Source: Tilletia caries (lineage: Eukaryota > Basidiomycota > Exobasidiomycetes > Tilletiales > Tilletiaceae). Taken from it: 64,000 bases of DNA. The stretch covers positions 124,001 through 188,000 of the forward strand of contig JALUTQ010000001.1 in assembly GCA_032718865.1 (NCBI GenBank), written 5' to 3'. Of the stretch, positions 1-10,592 are shown piece by piece. Position 1 is the stretch's first letter; every line of letters begins with the position of its first letter. A program made the translations under genes and the position numbers. The notes under the pieces are model-generated. The model searched no databases, was not told where the DNA came from, and saw only the letters and a program-made list of their open reading frames with translations.

Positions 1-1
1 A

Positions 2-1021
2 ATCGAAGCAGACGAGATTCGTCGCGCTGCTGCTGCCAAAGAACAAGAGGCACAGCTGGCTGCGGCCAAAAATCTCATCGATCTTGCCAAGGCACACGAT
101 CTTCCCTCCGAGGGCAAAGGCAAGGGCCGACAGGTCATTCAAGACGATGCAATGTCCAACGACCTCGACATTCTTGTGGCGACCCCCTCTCAAAAAATTC
201 GCGACAGGATTCGTGCATGCGAGTATATCGACCTCTGGCATCTCACCGCGGAGGGGATGGCAGCTGCCACCAAGTCGAAGATTTCCGGGGACACCAGTTT
301 CGAGCTGGGGTCGGACGGTACGTTCAAGATCAAGGACTCGGTAACCGGCTTCCGACCGGATCAAGACCTCTCCATGCCCTCTTGGGTCACGGCCAATGGT
401 CACTATGTGCGGTTGATGCAAGACGAAGGGGTGCCGGAGAACATCATTCAGTCAATGATTCGGCTCAATCACTTGCTCACGAACCATCCGGACTTCGAGC
501 GCCACGGTCAAGCAATTCGGATGTGGCACCAGCATCAACGCCGTCAGTGGGTGATCAGTGGTCACCTAAACACCGATGGTGTCCGCTTCAACCTCGACAA
601 ACCCAATCAAAATCACTACGACGCCATTCGGTTGCGACTGCTGGAGGAGCGCGCGGAGCGTCGGCTGGCTCCGGTCAAACGTACGTCCTCCGACGATCAC
701 GCTCCCAGTGCAGACGGGGGCGGGTCTCGCCCCAAGGTCGCCCGCGTCGAGCGCACTCCGTTTCGGTGTTTCGTCTGCTTCTCAAGCGCAGCCGGTCATC
801 CATTCACGACATGCGCTGCGAAAGAGAGGGTCGACGGCAAGCATCAACATGTCACCCGCGGCGCGTCGGGACGACCAGTCTTCGCCGACTCGCTCAAGCC
901 GATCTGCATCAACTATCAGATCAAAGGGTGCACAGGCATCTGCCGCACCGGCGGAGTTCATCGATGTGCCAACTGCGGCATTGGCGGGCATGGATGTACT
1001 AAACTAGACAAGCTGTACTAG
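2..1021 (+). CDS. Gag-like ORF of a DIRS-like retrotransposon (5' partial)
   Basis: The frame is already open at base 2, so the protein starts upstream of the window; the first in-frame ATG seen is at 152. The upstream part is Ala/Glu/Lys-rich and looks like a coiled coil. The middle, helical part holds the motif LMQDEGVPENIIQSMIRLN, of the kind seen in gag-like ORFs of fungal tyrosine-recombinase retroelements. The C-terminus has Cys/His clusters: CFVCF near base 768, then CINYQIKGCTGIC and HRCANCGIGGHGC (about 905-1000), likely nucleic-acid binding. It lies directly upstream of RT-RNase H and tyrosine recombinase sequence on the same strand, which identifies the element. Assignment as gag rests on position and Cys/His motifs, not on a search. 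Confidence 0.75.
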   Translation: MEADEIRRAAAAKEQEAQLAAAKNLIDLAKAHDLPSEGKGKGRQVIQDDAMSNDLDILVATPSQKIRDRIRACEYIDLWHLTAEGMAAATKSKISGDTSFELGSDGTFKIKDSVTGFRPDQDLSMPSWVTANGHYVRLMQDEGVPENIIQSMIRLNHLLTNHPDFERHGQAIRMWHQHQRRQWVISGHLNTDGVRFNLDKPNQNHYDAIRLRLLEERAERRLAPVKRTSSDDHAPSADGGGSRPKVARVERTPFRCFVCFSSAAGHPFTTCAAKERVDGKHQHVTRGASGRPVFADSLKPICINYQIKGCTGICRTGGVHRCANCGIGGHGCTKLDKLY

Positions 1022-1249
1022 TAGTATGTGCGAGTGACAATGTGAAGAGCGATGATGATTGACCAGGAGAAAGAACTAAGTACAAGGATGAGCTCGGGAA
1101 GGGAAAAGATGAGGAGGAGAGAAAAGTGTGACGTGGGAAAAGTGGAAGGAAGTGGAGGCAGGGTGTTGCTATGCGAGGTGCGTGAGAAGAGAAGAGAGCG
1201 GAAAGATAAGAGAGGGAAGAGAGGAGATAAGATAACAGGACCACGTGGA

Positions 1250-3444
1250 CGCTGTCCAGCACATGCCCACCGACAAAAGACGACTGTCCCGAGTCGTCAA
1301 TGCATGGAGCCTCGTCCTGCTCTGCCTGAGCCTGTTGCTGCCGATCATCATCTCACTCTGGGTTCCATTGGCTGGTCCAAGAGAACACCATTGGATGCTG
1401 TCCACTTCGAAGCCGAGCTTCGGCGTCATGGAGTACTGTCTCGCTATCCTTCTCTTTGTTCCGATCTTGCCGATGGCTTCCGCATTGGCATCCCCACCAT
1501 TTCATCTACCACCACCTTCTCCAATCACGGCAGCGCTCGCTCTCATCCACACGTTCTTTCTGCGGCAATCGCTCGGGAACTGGACGCTGGTCGGTATCAA
1601 GGCCCATTCAGCGCTGCCCAACTCCAGCTGCTGCTCGGTCCTTTCCAAACCAGTCCTTTGGGGCTGGTCCCGAAGGGTTCTGATGATTGGCGAGTCATTC
1701 AGGATTTCTCCTGGCCGCGAGACGGCAACAGCATCAATTCTCATCTCAGCAGCAACGATTGGCCCACCACTTGGGGTGCCAGCCGCGATGTTGTTCACAC
1801 TGTGAGTAATTCTCGTTTCTTCCTTCTGAGGCTGGACCTCCTCCTCCCACCAGACTTTGGGCGCCTCTGCGCTGTGCGCTGCGCGTGCGCGCGCCCTCAA
1901 TGAGGCTCGGGGCTGCTTGTTTCGGCATGGCAGCTCCGTTTTTTCTTCAGCATCAGCTCATCGCAATCCTTGCTCGCGCAAATGGATTGTTGTTGCCTTG
2001 CGCATTGCCTCACCTGCCTTGTGCGGTGAGCGCTCTTCCCTTCTCTTGCTGCTTCCATCTCGTCTGAGTCTGCCATGGCACTCACTGACATCGTCTCTCT
2101 ATGCTTCAATTTGTCGCTCTTTGCGTATTCAGCTTTTTGTCTCTCCCTGTCTCTGCACAAGGTGCAGTCCGGGACGTCGCCAACGCGTTTCGTCTGGTCC
2201 CGCTGCACCCCTCGCAGTGGCCTGGCATTGTTGTTCGTGGTCTCGATGATCGCTTCTACATCGATCAATTCCTCGGCTTTGGTCTGGCGCCCGCCACCGG
2301 AGTATGGGTTCGGGTGGCAGATGCACTCGCCGACATCCTTCGCGCACACGGTATCGGACCCATCCTTAAATGGGTCGACGATTTTTCTGTTTCTGTCCGT
2401 GCCCCTTCAAGACCTTCCCTTGGTCAATCAACTTCGACGTCAAGCCGCCGAATCCATTGTGGAGCGGCGGACACGGGGTGGCGTCGCTTACTTCGCCGAT
2501 GGCGAAGGAAAAGAACATGTGGAGGACTACCACTTATCTCTTCAAAACCTCCGCGCTTCGACCCACCGAGCTCGTCACCTCCCTGTCAACGATCTCTGCG
2601 ATATCAGACCCGCTCGGCATTCCTTGGAAGTCTGAGAAAGATGTGGACTTCTGCTCGGCTCCCGTCTACATCGGGTTTACCTGGTACATCGCCGAGCGTT
2701 GCGTTGCGCTGCCGGACAGCAAACGCCTCAAATACCTCGCAGCTCTTGCTGATTGGGGTCAGCAGCCACGGCAGAACCTGCGCGCTGCTCAAAAGCTATT
2801 CGGGCGGCTTCAGCACGCCAGCTTCGTCGTTCAACAGGGGCGCAAGCGTTTGGGCTATCTTCGGCGGTTTGTGGCTTCTTTGTCGCATCTGTCTCCTCAC
2901 CAACGTCACCGACCTGGAAAACAGGTTGCGAAAGACATGGCGTGGTGGACGTCGGCGCTTTCTCGTCCCGACTTGCGCCGTAGCTTTGCGAAAGACGATG
3001 TTTTTCGACAAACGTTTTGTCGCCTGCGATGCTTCCACCACCCACGGCATTGGCGTGGTTGTCGACGGCGCCGAACTGTTCATCCCGGTACGTCCAGGCT
3101 GGAAAAGCCAGGGTCGCGACATTGCCTGGCTCGAAGCCATTGCTCTCGAAGTCACGGTACAACTGCTCGTCGACCAAGGCCTGGCAGACTGCAGGCTGCG
3201 CGTTCTCACAGACAACTCTTCCGTCTTCTTCTCGGAGCGCTCAGGTCACAATAGGAACGCGTCCGCCATGGAGGCACTCGCGCGTATCCGTAATCTCGAA
3301 GCGGCATACAACATTGAAGTGGTACCCGTCCTGGTTCCCAGCGCGTCAAACCCTGCCGATGGACCCTCTCGAGGTTGTTGCGCCTCACCTGCGCAACTTC
3401 GTCGTCCAAGTCTCCATCCCGCAATACGGCCGTTCTTTGGATGA
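1250..3444 (+). pseudogene. Reverse transcriptase-RNase H of DIRS-like element, frame-disrupted
   Basis: RT motifs appear in order: the fingers motif DDWRVIQDFSWPR (about 1684), palm motif A VRDVANAFRLVPL (about 2167), a GLAPATGVW region (about 2281) and the catalytic WVDDF (2371-2385). A connection domain follows (LGIPWKSEKD, YIGFTW, AWWTSAL). RNase H motifs are CDASTTHGIG, WLEAIALE, LTDNSS and NPADGPSRG (3020-3375). The segments lie in different frames. GTGAGT at about 1801 and AG at 2160 could remove the stretch between fingers and palm as a spliceosomal intron. Single-base shifts remain at the T-run 2382-2386, near 2590 and at the T-run 3001-3005; each is explained by one extra base. The copy is either decayed or carries sequence errors. 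Confidence 0.8.
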
Positions 3445-3445
3445 T

Positions 3446-4741
3446 CGTACTTGGGATGCGCTGCAGCCAATACTGTCAAGCACGTTTGCCTCCACATCAA
3501 CTTCGCGTGCCACATCCTTCGCACCAGCATCGGCTCCACGTCCTCCCCTTCCTCCACCACCAGCACGTCCACCCACCACGCCCCCCGCGTCAGCCTCTGC
3601 TGCTACGCGCACAACGTCAAAGCGCCGTCTGCCTGTAGCAGCAGGCGGATATCTCGAGGTCCCAGCAGCACTACGTCTCCTGGACTGGGTTCCTCCGGGC
3701 TCATCACTTCTCTCAGCTCGGGACCCACAGCAACGACGACGGGTCCTCGCCGCTGCCTGGGCGGAGTCCACGCTAGCCACGTATGGAACTGGTCTCCTGC
3801 GCTGGCTGCTCTGGTGTGAACAGCACGCTCTTCCTGCTTCCGCTCGCTTCCCCGCCCATGTCGGTGACGTTGTGGACTTCATTGAGTCCGTTGCGGGTCA
3901 TTTCTCCGGCGGCAGCATCAGATACTGGGTTTCGGGTCTACGCGCGTGGCACGCCATTCATGGCTCCGCGCTAGACACAGTTCACCTCCGCATCGTCACT
4001 GCCCTTCGTGGTGCCGACCGTCTCACACCCGAGTCCTCAAAGAAGCCCCCCGAGCACCATTTCGCCTTCACCACCTCTGGGCGATCCGGCGCCATGTTCA
4101 ACCCGACAGTCCGCTTGACTCTGCTGTCTGGGCATGCATACTGGTTGCGTTCTGGGGACTGGCCCGACTTGGTGAACTTCTGGTCAAAAATGGGAAATCC
4201 TTCAATAAGAGGTGGAACCCCCCGAGCGCGAAGTTTGCATGGGAGACCGCTGCGCGTACCAACCCTCCTGTGATCGCCGGCGTTATTTCGCTGCCATGGA
4301 CCAAGACACAGGCGAACGGAGAGAAGCTTGTCCTTGCTCCGCAGACCCAAGGTCCCTGTCCCGTCCAAGCGCTTCAGCACCATCTGCACATCAACAAACC
4401 GCCTGCTGCCTCTCATCTATTCGGGTACTACCAAGGCAAGAAGTTTGTCTCCCTGACTCGCTCCGTTTTTCCAGCATCGGCTCTCGGAGCTGCTTGCTGC
4501 TGCGGGTATCGCCGCCGCCACACTGCAAGGCCACAGTCTGCGCATCGGAGGATGCACAGAGCTGCTCCTTCGTGGAACGCCAATTGACACAGTCCGCCTT
4601 CATGGACGATGGACGAGCGAAGCATGGCGGCTATATTTGCGAAATCACGTCGAGCTGCTTGCTCCTGCACTCATGGACGCGCGCCCCGCAGTTGCCGTTG
4701 CTCTGGTTCATGCCACTCAACCCCCCGCCGCCGGCATATGA
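3446..4741 (+). pseudogene. Tyrosine recombinase of DIRS-like element, two 1-bp frameshifts
   Basis: The N-terminal SAM-like part reads AESTLATYGTGLLRWLLWC (about 3760). The catalytic part holds the family's invariant residues: Arg in FWGLARLGELLV (about 4150), the H-x-x-R box in GHSLRIGG (about 4525), the His/Trp motif HGRW and the Tyr in RLYLRNHVELLAP, stop at 4739-4741. All nucleophile and activation positions survive. The frame changes twice: at the C-run 4046-4051 (one C too few) and at the T-run 4466-4470 (one T too many). Apart from these the domain has no stops. Such recombinases insert DIRS-type circular intermediates without a DDE integrase. The Pro-rich linker at 3530-3600 separates it from RNase H. 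Confidence 0.85.
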
Positions 4742-5772
4742 AGCAAATGAGACGTCAACAAAAATCTCATCTTCCTCGATGGCGACCCTCGGTGCACATG
4801 CCTCGTCCTGCGTGTAAACGTATCTGGCGCGTTCTCCTCTGGCGACTCGCTCGCTAGCACCTTCGGCGCGCTTGGGCTCTGCTGCGTTTTACACGTTGAC
4901 GTGAGTAGGAACTCGCATCCAGTCGCAATTGATTTGCGGCCCCAGGCATCTCTTCCCTTTTCCTTCTTGCTCTGACGATCAGACGACAAAGGCATCCCTG
5001 TTGTAGAGGAGCCTTTGCACACAGCGGGTCTGCAATGCACGTGGCTCTTATGTGTCTCGTTCTCTGTCTCATTGGAACAAGTGTACTCACTCAAAGTGGT
5101 GTAAGTTATTGAACGGGCAAGATAGCTGTGAAATTGCTATCGGAAGCCGACCCGACTGGCCGAAGTGCGCGCGCTAGGGCGGGCGGGAGAAGCCAAACAT
5201 GTGGCTAGGCCTATATACACTCGAGAGCTACAGAGGATTAGGGGAAAGGTATTGACCGTGAGGGGACGTGTTGCTATGAATGGCTGTTTTCGAGTGCTAA
5301 AGTCGGAACGGGTTCGGTTCTGTCGTGAAAGTGAAGTTGCGATGCGATGCGGGAGCGATGCGATGGGGAAGAAGCAGAGGACTGGGATGGGATGCGATGG
5401 TGAGGAAGCAGAGGGCTGGGATGGAGAGCATTTTTTGGTCTATGTGGGCCGCATGTTTGGCCTAGGGAGTGGTGGGTGGGAAAGAGAAAATGAGAGAGGT
5501 TGAGAACGAGATCTTGTTGTCGGGCGAGGAGGACCGAGAAGAGCTGGTGGTGAGGGGGAGGAAGAAGGTCGACGCGTCAGTGTTGGGTTCTCACCTCGCG
5601 ACGTGTTCTTCTCGGCTCTCGGCCCGACACGGAGAGCTTCGGCGATTGCGAGAGCCCGCGGCAAAGCCGTACTCCTGCCTTGCAGGCGCGGATTGGCCAT
5701 TTTAAGGGCTCGGCAAAAACTGCAGCGTTTTACGTGGTGCGGAATCATGTCTGAAAACAATGACGTATTGGA
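4742..5772. other. Non-coding stretch between DIRS-like element and Mutator-like element
   Basis: No convincing gene. The 3' terminus of the DIRS-like element probably lies in the first few hundred bases, but I cannot delimit it because the 5' end is outside the window. Positions 5338-5420 hold loose tandem repeats of a GATGCGATG-type unit mixed with GAGGAAGCAGAGG. Confidence 0.5.
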
Positions 5773-6051
5773 CCCCCTGGGGCTGCGCTTATATCGTTGA
5801 ACCGGAGGTTTGGCGATTTGCGCTCTCTGCCAAACTTGTCCGTCACGTGGTGACGCTGAGATGAGATGAGACGAGAGAGCAGCAGACGCGTCTGGACGCG
5901 TCCCGCATCCCTTCTCCTGCCTTCCATAGGTCCTCTCGCTCTTTCCGGCCCGCCAGCGCGTACTCGCTGTCTCCTCACGTCCTCAATACTCCTCAAACTT
6001 GTGCTCCTACGCGAACGCGCAAACGCGTCACGACTCACGCGCCTGCGCACC

Positions 6052-8740
6052 ATGGCGAATACACTTGGATCTGTGAGTCTGCGCCTCTGCAGATCCTTGC
6101 AAGAACATCTCCCCTTTGCCCCAGATCAAAAAGGGAACGTATGGATGGTATTGGACAACGAGATGGAATACCAAACATGGATGTCGGAGTTACCGGGCGT
6201 TTGGATACTCAAAAGACGCGACAAGGTTGGCGGAAGCGACGTAGCTCCGGCCGCAGAAGCTTCAAGAGATACTCCAACAGGAAGACGTGCGGATGGAGCT
6301 GTTGAAGACGATCTGGATGGCATTGTGGATGAGGATGACAGGGTTGCGTCGGCTCTGCTGGCGGAAGATGCTGCGCGTGGGCGAGGTACTGCGGGGTTCT
6401 CTGAAGATGAGGCGGAAGAAGGCGCAGCCGCCGGAAACGCCCGGCAAATATCTCATCTGGACGACATTGGACGAATGCCTCCGTCTCATCTTCTCATTTG
6501 GAGGCATCGACACGATTGCAATCATGGAGGCAAGCCGGAACCATCCAAGCGCAATACCGATCTCAGCCCATCCAAGAAACGAAAGCGGCTGCCTTCGATC
6601 AAGGTGAACTGCCGCGCAAGATTCGTCTCGTGGCAACGACTTGGCGACGATCGCATCTTTGTCAAATGGTCACACGCTCACAGTGGTCACACCGTCACCT
6701 CAATCGCCAGCATGGCGGAATCGAGACTTCCTGCACGGGTTAGGCATTGGATTCGGGATCGTGTGTCAGAGGGAAGAGATTGGAAGGCTATTCGGAACCT
6801 GTTGAGGCTGGACGAGGGGGATTTGGAGAGGTTGGAGAAGGGAGTGAATGGATTGGAGATGCTGTCGGAGGCTCTTCGCGTCAAACGAATGGACGTCTAC
6901 AACGAGCTGAGGAAGCAGCTACTCAAAGTCGCACGGAAGGCCACCGATCGCAAGGAGAGTCTGCAAAAGTGGGCGGTCGAAATTGAGGAGGAGGGTGGTA
7001 TGGCGGCAGTGAAAACGGACATTCCTTGTGCGGTGGGCGAGGCCACGTGGGCGGCTTGCTTCATGACCAGTTGGCAAAAGCAAATGCTTCTGATGCACGG
7101 CCACGACAGCATCGTCTCCCTGGATGCGACCCACAACACGTGCTTCGGCTTCGAACATAAGGAGAAGGTGTGGTTGTACAGCCTGGTTGTGCGCAGCTCA
7201 ATCACTGGGCGAGGAATTCCTGCCGCGTTCATGCTGACGAATGGCGAGCATGCTCAGCCCATTGTTTTCTGGCTACAAGCCCTCCGCAGAGATCCTCGAG
7301 TGCGGTTCATTCCGAAGCAGATAATGATCGATTGCTCTTCTACGGAACTCAGCGCCATACGATTGGCATATCCGCCAGACAACCTTCCTACGGTCCTGTT
7401 TTGCGACTGGCATATGTTGAAGGCAATGTCAGATCAAAGCAAGAAGAAGGTTCGCGGACATTCGCAACATACCCGCGGCGCTCAAAAGATTGCTGCCAAC
7501 CAGCTGGCTCAAAAAGGAGGCTCGAGAATCTTTCATCGTCTTGATGAACGCTCCGGATCAGGCAGCATTCGAAACGCAAGCAGCGGCGTACTTGCAGACA
7601 TGGAGTTGCTGCCCCGCGTGGCAAGCATATATTCAGAAGGAATGGCTCCCGCAACGGGCGATGTGGGCGAGAGCGTGGCGGACAATGTCGCATCGGGGCG
7701 TAGACACGAACAACTTCATTGAATCATGGCACAACCAGCTCAAGTCCGTCTACCTCGGGCTCATGCGCAAACAAGGTGTTGACGTCCTACTTTGGTTTCT
7801 ACTCAAGCAGTGCATTCAAGATCACCGAGCCAGCGAGCTGAGGGTCTGCCTTGGCCTTCAGTCGTGCGCGCTGAGTAAAGCGGATCGCGACGCAAAGAAG
7901 CACGCCGACGCCGTCACCTTCTCGAACGCTCAGGCGTTGGTGGTCCATGACACAGACGATTCCATCACGGTGAAGTCTTTCTCGTCATCTGGTCAAGAAT
8001 ACCGACTTCAGCATCGCATGGACGTCCTTGGGGACGAAGCCGAGTTGGTATCCTGCTCCTGCGAAGCGTTCCGCATGCGGACGTTTCCCTGCAAGCACAT
8101 GTGGCTCGCGCATCGTGTCCTTGGTTTGCCTCTGGCGCAGTTTTCCAGGAAGCCCAAAGTTGGCAACCTCCCCGCTCCGCTCAGAGGGCCTATCAACGCG
8201 GCCCCTCCACCTGTCTTAGGGTCGGCTGCCGATGCAGCACCAGCACGGGTGCCACCACCACCTCCTCCCCCAGGCCCCCCAGCACCAGCAGCGCTCCCAC
8301 CCCCAGCGTCGGCACCAGCAGTTCTCCCACTCCCTCCTCCTCCCCCAGCACTGGCACAATCAGCAGCAGCGCCGCCAGACCCCCCTGCACCAGCAACACT
8401 CGGACCCCCAGCACCAGCAGCACTCGGACCCCCAGCACCAGCAGCACTCGGGCCTCCAGCGCCGCCTCCACCACGAGCTGCGCTCCCACTCCCAGCGCTC
8501 TCAGCACCAGCACCACTGCCCCTCCCCTCATCCTCGCCGTTGTCCTCTCCGGAAATTGGAGAGGACGGTTCGGCGACATTGGCCTCACCCCCACTCTCAG
8601 CACCTGCACCCGGGACGCACGCGTCGTCCCCGGACCGGTGTCAATCAAGCTCTAGCCATGCGCCCACGCGAAACAACAGTCTTGAAGTGAAGTCGCTCCC
8701 GCCGCTGTGTCACGCAGGCATCTACGCTACAGCCGAGTGA
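6052..8740 (+). pseudogene. MULE transposase with one frameshift
   Basis: The ATG at 6052 sits in the context GCACCATGGCG. The N-terminal part has an acidic region and then a WRKY/FAR1-type zinc-binding domain (RHDCNHGG, KVNCRARF, WSHAHSGHT; 6500-6700). The MULE catalytic core shows D in SIVSLDATHNTC (about 7115), D in IMIDCSSTEL (about 7325), CDWHMLKAM, and the Glu in TNNFIESWHNQLK (about 7715). A SWIM zinc finger CSCEAFRMRTFPCKHMW follows (about 8055). The tail (8170-8640) is very Pro/Ala-rich and includes three copies of a 24-bp unit near 8400-8460. The frame moves by one base at the AAG repeat 7441-7449, so the product is split in two. The first half also reads on to 7722 in its own frame without homology. 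Confidence 0.85.
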
Positions 8741-8966
8741 GTTGTGAGTTACGGCCTTCCCCCACCCCTTTCCTTTCCAGCATGGCACGCTCGGCATATA
8801 GCTTCACGCCTATCCACTTCGACTCTGTCTTTTTGCTCGCTGTGTCCTGATCTCAATTCAACAGCAGGAACCAAGATACGCAGGCTCCATAACCCATTAC
8901 CCACTCTCGTCGACGTCTCGTTGCCGCCTGCGCTCTGTCTCAAACGACTCAATCTTCAGCATACTC

Positions 8967-9010
8967 CTGCCTTCTGAATCTCAGAGGACTGCCTTCTGAA
9001 TCTCAGGGGA
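8967..9010. repeat. 22-bp tandem duplication
   Basis: Two head-to-tail copies of a 22-bp unit beginning CTGCCTTCTGAATCTCAG (8967-8988 and 8989-9010), differing by one A/G change near the end. It lies downstream of the MULE transposase stop. Confidence 0.85.
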
Positions 9011-9224
9011 TGAATCGGCTGTGCGCATAGTTGCAATTTTTGTATCGCTCATGGGCTACTGTGATCCGTAATTTATTTCTGTTGATATTCCTTGTCTGCC
9101 TGGCTGCCGTCCTCTTCTACTGGTCGGCAGTCCTCACCATTGGTCTCGTCTGGATGCCCGCAAGTGTGTTGAAATCCATTAACTGGGAGAGGTTATTGGG
9201 AGTACGCTGGTACGCATGGGTGAT

Positions 9225-9253
9225 GGTATATGTTAAGAAAGATAACATATACC
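9225..9253. repeat. Perfect 11-bp stem-loop
   Basis: GGTATATGTTA (9225-9235) and TAACATATACC (9243-9253) are exact reverse complements with a 7-nt loop. It lies inside the gene-free right part of the MULE. No downstream U-run marks it as a terminator; its function is unknown. Confidence 0.8.
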
Positions 9254-10335
9254 GCTGGTCTCGATCAAGACTCATAAGCCCTTCTGTCTGTCGGTCGTCT
9301 CGACTGTCGACCCCCCCCCCCCCTTCTTCTTCCCCGTCTTGAGTTCCAGAGTAGGGAGCAACGATGCGGCGGACAGAGACCTCTTGGGTATTTCTATACT
9401 GTGAAAGGAAATGGAAGTGACTTGTGAGCGTGAGCATCTATTCACTATGTTGACGGGGTGGAAAGATACACCACTTTCGCTCTGATGTCAAAGAAAGAAA
9501 ACCCAAATACTTCCGACTGCTTAACAGTGCTGCTTAACAGTGATTAGTACCCTGATGCCTGACAGATTAACTGGATTCTGCCCTCTGGAGTTCTGGACTA
9601 CTTTCCCCGTCGTCGGACGAAATTTTTGTGTTGATTGAAAGGGGTTCGCGTTGGTAGAAGGACAGGGGCGAACGGACAGGCGGTGTGCCACTGTGAACGG
9701 TAGACGCTGGAGGAGACATAGCAGTGGAAGCGTAATGGGTGGAAGAAGAAGGTGAGGAAGTGAACGAAGAAGGGCAAAAAGAAGATCAGATCGATTGAGT
9801 TCTGAGACGGCAACCAGCGGCGAGCATGAGCTGTCGACTGGGTAAGAAGTCAATCAAGATCAGGAAGAACGAAGTAAGCTAGGGCCTGGGAATCAGGAGA
9901 TAAGATGTGAGCGGTGAGAAGACTACGGTGAGCAGACTGCAGAGCACTGGCAGGTCCGCAGCGCTGGAGAGTCTGTCAATGCACGAGATTAACAGCAAAG
10001 CAAACAAAGCAGTGGTAGATACCTATACAGCCATGTTGCGCAGCGAGCAGAGAGCGCCATGTCTTCCCGAGACGCGGTGCAAAGTCTTGGACATGCGTGA
10101 TATGCGATGGCGGCACGCTGGGTACATACAGAAGTGGTGACACGCTGCTCGTTGCTGCGGTTGAGGGAGGCGAATGAAGACTTTCAATCGCCGATTGCTG
10201 CCTTTCGGAATCTCCGAATCGACGATATAAGCGCGTCCACCCCCTGGGGACGGCCTTATTTCGACGAATCCCGGTATAATGGCGGTCCAAAAATCGCCGA
10301 TATGTTGGTACACGTGACCCCACTTCCAGCTCGGC

Positions 10336-10355
10336 GGGGGGGCTTTGCCCCCCCC
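10336..10355. repeat. G7/C8 hairpin (GC cluster)
   Basis: Seven G, the loop CTTTG, then eight C form a very stable hairpin, followed by another C7 run at about 10361. It lies between the MULE right end and the tRNA-like sequence. Confidence 0.8.
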
Positions 10356-10511
10356 GGAACCCCCCCAACCAAAAGGACAGTCTTGTCCGTCTCCATTGCT
10401 ATCATGTCTAATCCTGCCCGCTACGCGCTAACTCTAACCCGCAAAAAAAATAGTGACTGTTATCCTAACTTAGCGACCAAGTCGAAAAAAGAGGAAAAAA
10501 GGGAAAAAAGA

Positions 10512-10592
10512 ATGACCCAAATTGGAATCGAACCAGTGACCTGAACTAATTGCAATCTGCATCACTAACCGCTCAACTAAGAGGGAAAGTTG
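10512..10592 (-). other. Degenerate tRNA-like sequence (tRNA-derived repeat or tRNA relic)
   Basis: On the minus strand an A-box-like TTAGTTGAGCGGTTAG is followed by a near-consensus B-box GGTTCGATTCC with a T-stem pairing 4 of 5. The spacing is tRNA-like. The 5' and 3' acceptor ends (TTCCCTC versus TTGGGTC) do not pair and the anticodon arm is irregular, so it is not a functional tRNA. A SINE head or a tRNA relic are both possible. Confidence 0.45.

Larger units (their letters stand above)
5773..10249 (+). mobile_element. Mutator-like DNA transposon (MULE)
   Basis: The element contains a MULE transposase on the plus strand. The left end has CCCCCTGGGG (5773-5782) followed by GCGCTTATATCG (5785-5796). 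The exact reverse complement of the 12-mer is at 10223-10234, followed by CCCCCTGGGG at 10240-10249, which gives a mirrored terminal structure. A further left-end piece, around 5800-5823 (AACCGGAGGTTTGGCGAT), has its inverted match at 10674-10699, outside the proposed right end. No target-site duplication was recognised, so the outer limits are tentative. The internal right part, 8741-10222, has no gene. Confidence 0.6.

Noticed and set aside
12..1002. Overlapping frames inside the gag region
   Set aside because: They are Arg/Ser/His-rich shadows of the gag frame without motifs.
1052..1903. Long open frame from 1052 as the real RT start
   Set aside because: Its first 65 codons are charged low-complexity sequence; RT-like sequence begins only after about 1300, so the start is probably chance or spliced.
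7441..7450. Including the MULE frameshift in the homopolymer set
   Set aside because: It falls in an AAG trinucleotide repeat, not a homopolymer, so it was listed separately.
8193..8690. Ser/Thr- and Gln/His-rich frames in the MULE tail
   Set aside because: Alternate readings of the Pro/Ala repeat region; only the frame continuous with the SWIM finger is supported.
9031..9342. Hydrophobic 103-aa frame starting MQFLYRSWATVIRNLFLLIF
   Set aside because: Looks membrane-like but has no promoter or partner, lies in a transposon's non-coding part and starts at a non-ATG codon.
10512..10592. Functional tRNA gene on the minus strand
   Set aside because: Acceptor arms do not pair and the anticodon arm is irregular.
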